A stretch of 64,000 bases of DNA from positions 36,605,001-36,669,000 of the forward strand of contig NC_016131.3 of NCBI RefSeq assembly GCF_000005505.3, given 5' to 3'. How positions within the stretch are numbered: position 1 is the stretch's first letter; each line of letters begins with the position of its first letter. This DNA is from Brachypodium distachyon. Its lineage: Eukaryota > Streptophyta > Magnoliopsida > Poales > Poaceae. The notes under the pieces were generated by a model that ran no database searches, had not been told where the DNA came from, and saw only the letters and a list, made by a program, of their open reading frames with translations. Made by a program: the position numbers and the translations under genes. Below are positions 1 to 10,380 of the stretch, piece after piece.

Positions 1-3000
1 AAGTAGCCCAAATTTGACTTTCTATTACACCAAAAAATCCCATTATGTCAGCCATTGCCAAGCTTGGTAGAAGAGTACCAACCAAGGCCTCCCTCATTGT
101 AACAGCAACTGCAGTTTTATACATGGCATTGCTAGAAGGTGCACTACTTAGACACTCAATTTGGAAAAGGACATCACTCATGAAATGAGCTATGTCAGTA
201 CCCAAACATGCTTTCCATGTGCTTTCCATTCCCTCCGCTAGAAGTTCAGCTGCAGTTGAACTGTAACGATCATTCATGGACATAACTAACTTGATTAGTT
301 GATTAACAACCAGCTTTGCAAGCTTAACTTTCACAATGCTCGGGTACCAAACAACAAAAGCAGCTGCAACAATGATATTTGATGCCACTGCATCCTGGCT
401 TGTCCCTCCAATCCATGATAGCCACTCCTGATTTTCAAATGATTCCAGCCATGAGTTTATCTGAGAAGTATCATCAGCATCTCTATCAAGATTTTCACCA
501 TCTGCCTTCAACTGTCCATACCTAGATAATGAGGCATTCTGTATCGCTGGGATAAGCTTGTCCATATGATCAGATGGAGACAAGTGGACATCAGGTATTT
601 TGCTTCTCTGTATGCGGAGCGGTTGTGGAACAGAACGAAGAGCTGAGCAGTGAAATAAGGAGCGGGCAGCCATTCGCACATGTTCAGAAGGATGTTGCCA
701 AAAGCTCACCAGAAGCTGTAATACGCATACTAATTAGTTAAGAAATCAAAGCACATGGCGGTGCTTTCATTTATGTAGCAAGAAAACACAAGTATGCACA
801 GGTGCAAGGAAATACAAATTTAGATAGATTCATTTCCTATGATAGATGCGTAAATGAACTTATGAGATGACACAGGGGTACCCTGTATAGGCAGAACGGA
901 AGCAGATGGTCATTTCAAATCCTTGCTAAAACAGAAGCAAGTCTGCACTCTATACTAATCAAGTCTTGACAGGACAGCTATAGGATGAAAATGATAAGAC
1001 CATGGAGTATGGACATGAACTGCTTAAAACAAATCCGCGAATCGATGCCTATGGATTGTAGTAAATAGTATATATGGAATACAAATGCAATTTGAAACAT
1101 GCCATCACATATGATTGCATAGTCTATTGCAATATAATAAGTGATTGAAATCATGGGCTGGCATTAATCCAAAAGTTATTCTTCAATAACTCTTCCTATC
1201 ATACTGTTACAAATTCAGCATTGCAAATTCTAAAATCAAGAAATTCTGATTTAATCATGCAGACTATTAAATAGATGTATTTATGTACAAAAGGTAAAAA
1301 GAAAAGTATATTTTTGGTCCCTCAATTGGCAGCAAAGTCTAGAAATGGTCCCTCAACTCAAAATCGTATACATTTGGTCTCTCAATTGGCAAAAAAAAAC
1401 AGATACTTTTAGTCCCTCTTCTTGTTTTGGATGGTTTTGACTCCACATAGCGCCGTTTTTCCTATCAATTTTCCACGTCTGATGCCACAATGCACAATGC
1501 ATAGTTGAGGGCTAAAATGTATACAATTTCAAGTTCAGGGACAATTTCTGGAAGGAACTTAATGACATCGAGCCATCTGATGTGGAAAATTCGGGGGTAA
1601 ACCGCTCAACGTGGGTCAAAACCGTTTGAAATCCGGGAGAGGCACCAAAAGTATCCTTGGTTTGCCAATTGACGCACCAAATGTATAAGATTGAGGGACC
1701 ATTTCTAGACTTTGATGCCGATTGAGGGACCAAAAATATACTTTTCTCAAAGGTAAAAGATACTGTGTCCTAACCAGCTCTACAGAACATGAAAGTTACA
1801 GTTTCACTTAACAAGTGTATGTCCAGTACATTAGATGACATTTGAATGTGCAAGGCTACGTAGTCCCTCCAATCCTAAATTGTTATCGTTGTTTTAGTGC
1901 AAATTTAGGATCAGAAGGAGTATCTATTATTAGTAAAGTATGGCCCATTGGCATTGACCAAAAATAGGAAATGGACAAAGCAGTATCAGCAATGCAGCTA
2001 AGACATCTATTTTGGACCTGAAGTATCTGGTCTGACCACGCGTACCAAGGTAATGTTGCTGATGAGAAGTACGAGGGTATCCATAATTTGATTTACTAAA
2101 CAAGCATACTACTTATTGCATCCGGAAAGGACTCGTTGGGCTGGAAGCAAGAGAAGGAAAGATAGAAAAGAAGATGGTGCAACGTCAGCTAGGAAAAGAT
2201 CACATATTAAATGGAAAAATCTGCATGTGTGTATAGATATTCCAAGAGGCGCTTCTTATTCTTTAACGGCAGATCACCTTGGAGATAAAAGAGAAGACTC
2301 GTGGTTTAATTTTGGCAAGCAGAAGAGAAGTTTGGCTCAAGTTTTCCTGATTTTGGGGCATGTCTTGGAAAAGGGACGTGTTTGATTTCTAGGAGGAAAT
2401 CAGACTTTTCATTTCTGTTTCTGCCACACAAGGAGAGGAGCAGTTAGATCATTACCAAATCCCTAATCCCACGAGATTTGCTGTCCCTGAAGGCAATAGG
2501 ATGGGGGCCACCAGAAAAATTATTGAAGAAGGGTGAAGCAAGTTAGGAAGTTTATTTTTAATTATTCACGTTGAATTTTACTTTAGTCTAGATTAGCTTT
2601 CTTATTCCATTTCCATCGGAGAGAATATTTCCTACACAGGTTCTTGTGTCGTGTACGTGTATTGAACTAGTTATCAAGGTGGAAGTGTCGTGAAAGATTG
2701 GTCCAACAATGGATCGACCCTCACCTGCGGGTTTGGCCCTTCATCAATATCTCATGTGAATACTGATCTAGAATAAAACACAGGTCCACAGCACGGTTTA
2801 ATATCACTATGGGGTAATCAATATCAATATCTCTAGGCTGGGGGAATCAGTATCACAGATATGAACTAAGCCTTCATCTCAGCAGAATCTTAACTAGTAC
2901 CACTTAATTTCCTACGAGCCACTGCAAACAACAGAAATATTATTTCCAGTTTTCAGCTTTTTCACATATAAAGATCAACAAACAAATTGGTTTCAAAAAG

Positions 3001-6000
3001 AAAAAAAATCATAGGACTGAGAGAAACAGATGTGTGAAACAAATATAGTAGAACCTGGAGGGATGGGGGCTTTATATCTGGAACTTTCTCAGCAAAGTGT
3101 CTTGTATAAAAAGCCGCCAAGGCACTGAAGCAAGAGAAAAAGTGTAGATGAGAACATTGAACTACATGAATTTGATGCTATCTTGAAATAACAATGGTCT
3201 ATATTCATCATAATTTTTAAAAGCAACTTAAGTTAAGAGTGCAATGATTTCAGATTTGATAGGGCAAAGCCAACCAAGAGGCGCCGCAATACATTTGGTG
3301 GTTACAAAAAAATATATAAAAGCTCCCAGTTTTTCAGGGAAGTTCCCAAAAATTTGGTGTTCACTGGTAGGAGTAAGGACATAAGTTTGATGCTACCTCG
3401 AAAATAGAAAGGCCCTTATTTGTCACAATTTTGAAAAGCAACTTAGTAGTGCAATGATGTCAGATTTGGTAGGCAAACCGAACCAGGACATGGCACAATA
3501 TAAATGATGGTTACCAAAAATATATAAAAGATCCATTTTAGGGATGTTCCCAAAATTTAATTTTCACAGGTAGAGCTTAAGACTCCTGGTTCAGTACATA
3601 TATGCAGGAAATGTACCAAGCGGCCAAACCTGTTAGAGATTTCAGCACACCAAATGAAAGATTCCAGTCTCGCACTATGCAGAATATGAACGAAACATGA
3701 AAGTTAAGGAACAGGTGACCGAGTACCTGCTGGCATTTGTACAAGAACGAGATAGCGTGATCATGCGTTGGGCAAGAGAAACAATTGTCAACGATCTCAT
3801 AGCACAAAATTCAGCGGATGACTTCCAAAGCTGAAACGGAAAGAAAAAAAATCATGTTTATAATTCAGATGCGCTTAAAGAAAAGAGGATATGGACTAAA
3901 CAGCCAACCTCAAGAGTGGCTTCTTTCCCTGGGAACATCAATGTAAACGAGCCTCTGTCCCCTACCACCCCTGTAGCTATATGGCAGCCTTCTGGCTTGC
4001 AAATTTGCATCTCATCAACAATCAATTTGTCTAGCTCACAATCAACATCCCACAAATGCAGAAAACAGAGACTAAATCGGAGTAATTGGCCCTCCAATGA
4101 CTCTCTAGATGGGCTATCCATTTCATGGCCCCGAGAAGTATTATCAAAAGCTCCAGGCTTTACAGTTTCTTTGATATGATCATTACAAAGTTGGTCTCCT
4201 AAATGCCTATCACTATTGCTGTTTGACATGCCTTGCGCAGACATGATTGCTGTGAGGTCAAATCTCAGACTTGCAATGCCAGGATATGGACAGGAGCACT
4301 TTATGCGATACTTTCTTCTTTTGTTAATGATCTGGGCACAGCCAAATTTTCCTGAAATATATCCAGAATTATCTCTATCATCTGGAGCTGGTGTTTTCCC
4401 CTTAACATCATGTGCAGTAGGGGCACTCAAAGCAACAGAATCTGCAGCATTGTGATAGTTCTTTGATACAGATGAAATGTTATGTCCATTTTTATTTCCA
4501 TCAGATTGAAGAAGGGTTATCTCTTTGAAAACTGGAACAAGTAAGGAAGAAGCTGAAGTTGTCCCTCCCAAGAAGCCACCAGTAACTTTATTTCTGGAAA
4601 TTCCCTTACAGAAGTGTTCAAATGCCGATTGAGATGCCGTCCCTCTAACAATTCGTTCTCGAGCACCTGTTTTCATATCCCAAATATACAATATGCTACC
4701 TGCATCATTACAGGAGTGCAGACTCCGGCATAGACAAGCTATGTACCCTTTTACTCCATCCCAAGCAACCATTGATGGGTAACATGAATGCCCAGGAAAC
4801 ATCCTCTCAACACGCATAGTTTCAAGAGAAACAAGTGCTACAAGGCCATCTTCTCCAACAGAAATAAAACAGTCATCCCAAGGATGATGAGTCCAAGCTG
4901 GTGGCAGTACTATTTGGTTAACCGACGCGACATGGTGATGCATCACAGAAAGGAGGGTGCCAGCATCTAGATCCCAGACACGAATTGTGCAATCCAAACT
5001 CCCCGAGATGAGTGCTCGTTGGAAGCTTCGGGAGTCAGAGTGCACATGCATATGGTGCGCAGCCAAGCAAATAATTGCTCCCTTGTGCCCCAAAAAAAAT
5101 CTTTCAGAAATATGTGGGTAAGCACCTCCAGTACCAAATTTTGCAGCTGGCAACAGGTTGAGAAATCGGATAACTTCTATGTCACCATTATGGAAACCAT
5201 AAACTACAGCATATGGAGCATAAGAATCCTCAGAAAGTACCATTGAAGAAGACACAGTCCTTCCATACCTCCCCGGTCCATCGTTGTATGATGAGCACAT
5301 ATGTGAACTAATTTCCAATCCATTGTCTGACTTGGGCAGTGAATGAGAGGGTTCTGACATAAATTCTTCTCCCTGGAGACTGCCTTCTCCAAGAACTTTG
5401 CTGAAAGGTGGGTTCTCTGCGTTCTTTGGAACACTCAATTCTAGTTGATTCATAGACCATATGGAGATATGGGGTTTCCACAACACAGAACCACAGATCT
5501 TATACGGGCAAGACTCCACCCTAATAAGACAGTTGTCCATCTGGCAACATTGCACTGATGACCTCTGTCCCTGCTCAGATGCAATACTAGGGATTGCACA
5601 TACAGCCTCACACACAAACGATGGAGTACCAACCACAACCCTGTACAACATGGCACCACCATTGCTACTCCACAACACCAAGCTCCTGACCACGCTGCCA
5701 TCCTCCGAATGCCGGGATCCCCACTCCCCACCATGGAGAAAAAAACCTCCAGCAAGGCAACCCGTGACCCCTGCATCCTCCTCGTTGCATAGTGAAGTAT
5801 TGGCCAGAGACACTTCACCCAGCAAGGAACCCTCGAGAACGCATTTCAAGAAACAGCTCGTCTTCAGCACCAAAGCAACGACCTTCCCATCATCAGATAA
5901 AGCCACGGCCTCCACCATACCATCCGGTGCCTCTGCGGATGCAACGCTGGACAAGGAGCTCACGCTGAGCCGCCTCGGTGAGTCGCCCTCGATGGCCGAG

Positions 6001-6608
6001 ACCTCCACCACGGGCACCATCTGTGTCCGCCCCTGCGCGTCAGCCAGCACAACAGTGACGGCATTGTCGTCGCTGTTGACCGTGACAGTGATTGCCTTCG
6101 GGGGCGCGACTGAAAGGGCGCCGTGGAAGGCGGTGTGAAGAACGACAAGGGTCCGAGCGTCGATGACCACAACTGCGGACACGTGGCGGTGGCCGTGGCC
6201 GTCATCGTGGGCGTGGCAGAGGATCGCGACACGGAGGGTTGACGAAGTGGAGGAGGAGGAGGGAAGGGGCGCGACGAGGCAAGGGGAACCGGCCCAGGGC
6301 GGGAGCGAGCGGCGGCGGAGGCAGCGCAGAGAGGCGGAAGCGGAGAAGAGGGAGAGGACGCCGGCGCTGCAGGAAACGAGGAGGGAGGCGGGGGAGGGGA
6401 GAGGACAGAGGGCGGTGATGGCGGCGGCGTGGGCGCAGAGAAGGGAGCAGGGACGCAGGTGGAAGGGCGGGGAAGGAGGGAGAGGCCAGTGGAGGACGGT
6501 GCCGTCGGCGGCGCCGGTGAAGAGCGCGGCAGGGGTTGCGGCGACGGCGGTGATGTGGTGGGAAGGAGGCGACGGCGACCAGAGCGCAGCCACCGAGTGG
6601 CACTTCAT
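1..6608 (-). CDS. WD40-repeat protein gene, WDR7/rabconnectin-3-beta-like, 3' part off the window
   Basis: This is a four-exon host gene, read as complement(join(<1..715, 3055..3124, 3727..3830, 3909..6608)). All junctions are GT-AG and the frame is kept across each one. Exon 1 encodes 900 residues starting MKCHSVAALW, the N-terminus I expect for plant members of this family, so I chose the ATG at 6608. An upstream ATG at 6878 only reads through antisense retroelement DNA. WD-like segments are visible near residues 25-45 (TGAADGTVLHW), 530-550 (SGSLDCTIRVWDL), 578-598 (SVGEDGLVAL) and 636-655 (LYIWDMKTG). Exons 2-4 encode an alpha-helical region without WD repeats. Animal WDR7 works with DMXL proteins in V-ATPase assembly on endomembranes; that role here is inference. 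The reading frame looks intact, with no internal stops. Confidence 0.85.
1300..1748. mobile_element. Mutator-like MITE in intron 3 of the WD40 gene
   Basis: The element is about 449 bp with long terminal inverted repeats of roughly 80-100 bp. The left end reads GAAAAGTATATTTTTGGTCC and its reverse complement closes the right end, with few mismatches. The 10-bp sequence aaaggtaaaa flanks both sides (1290-1299 and 1749-1758). A 9-11 bp target duplication plus long inverted repeats is the signature of Mutator-like elements. There is no transposase reading frame, so it is non-autonomous. It lies wholly inside the intron, away from both splice sites. Confidence 0.85.
1863..1920. mobile_element. 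Very short Stowaway-like MITE remnant
   Basis: This is a 58-bp element flanked by TA dinucleotides (1861-1862 and 1921-1922). Its ends, GTCCCTCCAATCCTAAATT and the inverted AAATTTAGGATCAGAAGGAG, form an imperfect inverted repeat. The CTCCCTCC-like terminus and TA target site are typical of Stowaway/Tc1-mariner MITEs. It is shorter than usual, probably internally deleted. Confidence 0.65.
1923..3054. other. Remainder of intron 3, no gene seen
   Basis: AT-rich intron sequence between the MITEs and exon 3. An 89-codon open stretch near 2116-2385 has no ATG start, no recognisable domain and no splice context, so I do not call it a gene. Nothing else is recognised here. Confidence 0.6.
3171..3574. 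repeat. Old tandem duplication in intron 2 of the WD40 gene
   Basis: Two diverged direct copies of about 190-200 bp lie at roughly 3171-3371 and 3386-3574. Shared landmarks in the same order are tttgatgctay, aaaagcaactta, gtgcaatgatktcagattt, aaatatataaaag and the end ttcaca/tcactggtag. Several small indels separate the copies, so the duplication is not recent. Both copies lie between the splice sites at 3125 and 3726 and do not alter coding sequence. Confidence 0.75.
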
Positions 6609-6769
6609 GGGCGGAGAGATCTGAGGGGAGGAGCACAGCGGGGTGGACTCGACCCGCGGAGAGCATCTCCAATTATGGTTGGCACCCGGCAAAATTTTCC
6701 AGACCCGGACCCGACACGGGTCTCGGGTACCCGCGGGTATATCCGACCGCATGACCACAGTTTGAGGTG
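6609..6769. other. Short 5' flank of the WD40 gene
   Basis: Only about 160 bp separate the WD40 start codon from the retroelement integrase fragment to the right. The part nearest the fragment contains degenerate cccg/cggg repeats (gacccggacccgacacggg, gtacccgcgggta), which look like terminal DNA of another element. I see no convincing TATA box in the gene's direction. The original promoter may lie further right or may have been displaced. Confidence 0.5.
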
Positions 6770-7522
6770 GACCTGTCCGAGCTATCACAGCACAAGCGAC
6801 CATCAAGTTTTTTAAAAGCATTGTGTGCCGATTTGGTGTGCCTAAAGACATCATCACCGACAATGGCACGCAATTCACCGGTACGGTGTTCCAAGCTTAC
6901 TGTGAGGAGATGGGCACTAAAATTCACTTCCCCTCAGTCGCTCATCGAAGGAGCAACGGCAAGTGAAGCGTGCCAACGCAGAGGTACTGCGGGGGCTCAA
7001 GACGAGAACCTTTGACAAGGTCAAGGGCCATGGGAAACACTGGGTTGAAGAACTCCAGCCCGTGCTGTGGTCGATACGGACCACACCAAGTTGGGCGACG
7101 GGCCAAACTCCGTTTGCCCTCGTCTACGTGGCAGAAGCTGTGTTGCCCCTCGAGTTCAAGCATGGGTCACCTCGGGTACGCGCGTATGGTGACAAGAGCC
7201 AACACGCGCAGAGGATTGACGACCTTATCTTCATCGAGGAGATTCGATGCCGGGCTGCCATGCGAGCTGCAGGTTTCCAGAAGGGGCTCCGTCGTTATCA
7301 CGACGGGAGAGTCCGTCCCCGGGGGCTCGAGGTTGGAGACCTCGTCCTGTGAAGGCCCGGATACAAGGAACGAAGGCCGGAAACAAGTTGACTCCAAACT
7401 GAGAAGGTCCTTTCCGGGTAGTGCAGGTGACCAGATCGGGGGCTGTCCGGCTGGAAACCGAAGAAGACTTGCCGGTGCCCAATAGTTGGAACCTTGAGCA
7501 CCTGCGCAAGTTCTACCTGTGA
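6770..7522 (+). pseudogene. Tat-type Ty3/gypsy integrase fragment (unit A)
   Basis: C-terminal half of a retrotransposon integrase, the enzyme that joins element cDNA to the genome. It starts abruptly in the catalytic core just before the IVCRFGVPKDIITDNGTQF segment. It then keeps the region around the catalytic Glu (in the RANAEVLRGL stretch) and the C-terminal domain ending at the stop codon 7520-7522. Breaks include a frameshift near 6955 and a TGA at about 7350 right after GDLVL. The zinc finger and first catalytic Asp are missing. It lies directly upstream of, and antisense to, the WD40 gene. Confidence 0.9.
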
Positions 7523-8951
7523 AACAGTGGTGCCTTACCCACGGGTGACGCTGCGGCAACGTGCCTCTTTAAGCTAGTGTAGCCAGGCAAGGCCCGATTG
7601 TAATCCGCTAGCACAAAGTTGAATAAAGATAAGTGTTTCTTTAGTAAGTATTTTGCTTTGCTGTTAACGTGAGCTTCTGTCTCCTGCTCTAGGTGCACAG
7701 AATTGTCTCTTCATCCTTGGCTGTGAGCAGGGGGCTGCCGGAACTCTGAAAACCAAGCTCGTTCTCGGGTCGCCCCAGAACGAGGACCAGCAGTTGGTGA
7801 ACCTGTTCACAACGTGCTACTTGCCGGCACGGCACCATGGAATGGAAAAGATGCTCACACCCAAGCCTAAGGTCGACCCCCTTCTGTGCCCGTGGGATGG
7901 GCGGAAGGAGTTTACCCAATTAGTGTTGTCCTTTTCGTGTATTTCGAAAAAAATTATGGGCTTTGCAAGAGTCTAACATGTAGGGTAAAGGCGGGGACGA
8001 AGGCGCACTGTGACGCTTGTGGAGCAGTCGCGGGTGTCGTCGTATTGCGGGTAAGTTGTCCGTATATGGCAATTACTTCGAGGCTTGATGCAGGACTCTG
8101 AGATAGGGCCAGTGCCTCCACGCGTCAACCGGTGGTTCCGCGCACGTGGCGGCAAGGGCAACAGTGTGGCTATTTAAAGAACAGAGCAAGCGCAATACCA
8201 GCAACGGGCAAGAAAGCAATAGATGTCGCAGAGAGGCGATGGTGGTGCATCCCTCTGCGCTTGTCGCTGAGGGTGTTCCCACCATCGCGGCCCTGCCACA
8301 TCTCTTATGGAAGGACACCAGAAATGGCAATGCAAGAGATGAGAGGTATCGCGAAGACGCGGTGGTGGTGCGTGCCTCCGCGTATGCCGCTGGAGGGTGC
8401 ACTGCGACCACGTCCTTGCCACGGCTCTCAACGAGGTGCTCCAAGAGCAAAGAGAACGGAAAGCTAAGTACTTTGGTTCAAGTCCTTAGTTCTTCCTTTA
8501 ATCACACTGGTTTGCCGAGGTAAGCTCAGTCCCCGTGTAGCCGGAGTGTAGGAAGGATGCTTGCGGGGGGACTACGCCCACCACACGTGGCTCGCGGGTC
8601 CGTCCCGGAGGCGTGCGCTGGGGTGGTTAACCCGCAGGCGGAGTGACTAGCCGATGCTGTTTGGCCCTAGGTTGGCACCACGGGTTCATCCCGGGTCCCT
8701 AGTCTGGCCAGGCACGCAGTTGGCAAGTCCCCGGGTTCACAAGGTTAGATCACGGGAAAAACAGAGCCCCTCCCCGGCAAGCTAGTCGTAGGCGGACAAG
8801 CAAGTAAAATGACATTGGATAAAATAAAATTCAGTCGAACGAGTCCACAGAAAACATTCCAAGTGTCAAAGGGCTAACACGAAGTAAGGCGCCTCGCGCC
8901 AGTTGCAGGAGTACAAACGAAAACGGGAAAAATGAAAAGTACAAGGAGCGG
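7523..8951 (+). other. Post-pol spacer of unit A
   Basis: Non-coding spacer between integrase and the antisense ORF, colinear with the spacers of units B, C, E and F. It holds a degenerate TATA-like tatttaaaga at 8171-8180 and about two units of the roughly 105-bp repeat (gatggtggtgcat type) at 8235-8440. A single copy of the GC-rich block with cttgcggggggacta follows near 8560. The 39-bp hairpin repeats of the other copies are absent here. Confidence 0.65.
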
Positions 8952-9754
8952 CTATGCGGGGGGTGGTTCTGGGGCGGCGGACTCGGCGGCGGTTGTCTCC
9001 TCGGCGGCGGCCTCCTCCTCATCGTCACTAGCACCAGCCTGCCCCGTCATCCGTGCGACCATCTTGTCGAGGAAGCGGTTGACAGCATTGGCGTCCTCCT
9101 CCTTGTTCTCCTCCGGCGACCAGTCGTTGAAGATGGTCTCGAAGGGGAACTTCGGGTAGGCCTGGTGGACCCTCGGCAGGATGGCGCCGGCAACCTGAGA
9201 TGCGGTAACACTCACTTGTCGGTCCCCGAAGCTGCGGATGCGGTCCTCCACGGCCTTCCCACGAACTCCGTGAAGAAGACGATGAGGGTGGTGACGTCGC
9301 TGCCGTCGATGGCTGTCGGGGGTACCCCCAGCTTTGCCAGTGACTCGTTCCCCACCTCCGCCAGCCTGCGGAGAAGGGCCGTGCTTTCTTGGCAATGGTT
9401 CCCGAGCTTCGCGTGGTTGCTGCGGGCGAGCTCGGTCTCCGCTTTCTGGCTCTGGAGCTCGTCCTTCAGCCAGGAGATCTTCGACGCCTTCTCTGAGTGT
9501 TCCTCGTCGAGTTGTCGAAGATCATTCCTCGCGACATCCAACTCGCCCTTCAGGGCTGCGTTGGCGTCGGTTGCGGCCTTGAGCTGCTCTTGGAACTCGC
9601 GTTCCTGGGTTTAGAGCTGCTCCTGCAACTCCTTCTCCCGGGACAGTGCTCGCGTTGCCGCAGCCTCGGCTGCCATGGCCTGCTCCCCGAGGTGCTGCCC
9701 CAACTGCTGGATCTCGGAGGAGTAGCTGGAGATGAGCCCGCTCTTCTCGTCGAG
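8952..9754 (-). pseudogene. Antisense ORF (aORF) of unit A, C-terminal part only
   Basis: Reads opposite to pol. From the truncated end at 9754 it gives a coiled-coil segment (LDEKSGLI.. then KASKISWLKDELQSQKAETELAR), then DGSDVTTLIVFFTEFVG, then the conserved C-terminal block around AGAILPRVHQAYPKFPFE. It ends in an Ala/Glu/Pro tail. A frameshift near 9240 and a stop at about 9612 break it. It is more diverged than the other aORF copies and may come from a sister family. The next element's LTR starts immediately at 9755 and cuts it off, with TCGAG directly before the LTR. Confidence 0.75.
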
Positions 9755-10380
9755 TGTCGCACCAGTGGCACCCGGGGTACCACCACTGCACGACGCGTGG
9801 GTCGCATCGCTTGGTCCCTGGGAGGACCGCACCCCGGGCGGCAACGCGCAAGCTGCCCGGCAAGCTACCAGCTCGGCAGGGCTAGCGGGGCTTCGAGGGA
9901 TAATCTCGCTTGGGCGCTTCCCGAGAGGTAACTTGTCGGGAGGAGGCGTTCCCGGGTGCAGGTTCCTGCTGCGAAGGCGGGGTCGAGCAAACAGAGCAGC
10001 AGCGCCACGTGGGCGCGCGGCAGGCGCCCAGTGTGCAGGGTCGCCAGGACGAGGAGTGTAGCGCAAGACGCATTTACTGAGCCAACAGGAGGGGGGTTAT
10101 CCGTCTAATCAGGCAAACAGTGGCTGCCCAGAGCTAGTTTATAGGGTATTAGACCCCTAGTTGCGGGGCTGGTGCTCTTGCATGTCTGCCAGCACACCGA
10201 GGAGGAGCTGCCCAAGCACCCTGCTCGCCACTTGTAATCCATGCACCGTGGCACCTGTGGTATCCCCTTGGTTATAAAAGGAAGACTCTCGCCAACGGTC
10301 AAGGGGTTGGTTCGGTTGGGTTCGGTTTTTCGGGGGACTAAGTCACAGTTCACTACTAGCACCAGCTCAGAGTAGCAAGG
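9755..10380 (+). mobile_element. Truncated 5' LTR of Tat element B
   Basis: Starts TGTCGCACCAGTGGCACCCG, the same start as the other Tat LTRs in this window, and contains a TATAAAA box at 10273-10279. It stops at a short agcaagg stretch and continues straight into RT coding sequence. The LTR 3' end, primer-binding site, gag and protease are therefore deleted. The longest LTR here (42547-43537) is 991 bp; about 625 bp are kept. Confidence 0.85.

Noticed and set aside
2116..2385. Small gene in intron 3
   Set aside because: No ATG start at the first codon, no domain, and it lies wholly inside an intron of a gene on the other strand.
6163..6815. Long plus-strand frames opposite exon 1 of the WD40 gene
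   Set aside because: They are Arg/Gly-rich shadows caused by GC-rich codons on the other strand and have no domain.
6609..6878. Extra 90 N-terminal residues of the WD40 protein from the ATG at 6878
   Set aside because: They are the antisense of an integrase fragment and GC-rich flank; the family N-terminus fits the ATG at 6608.
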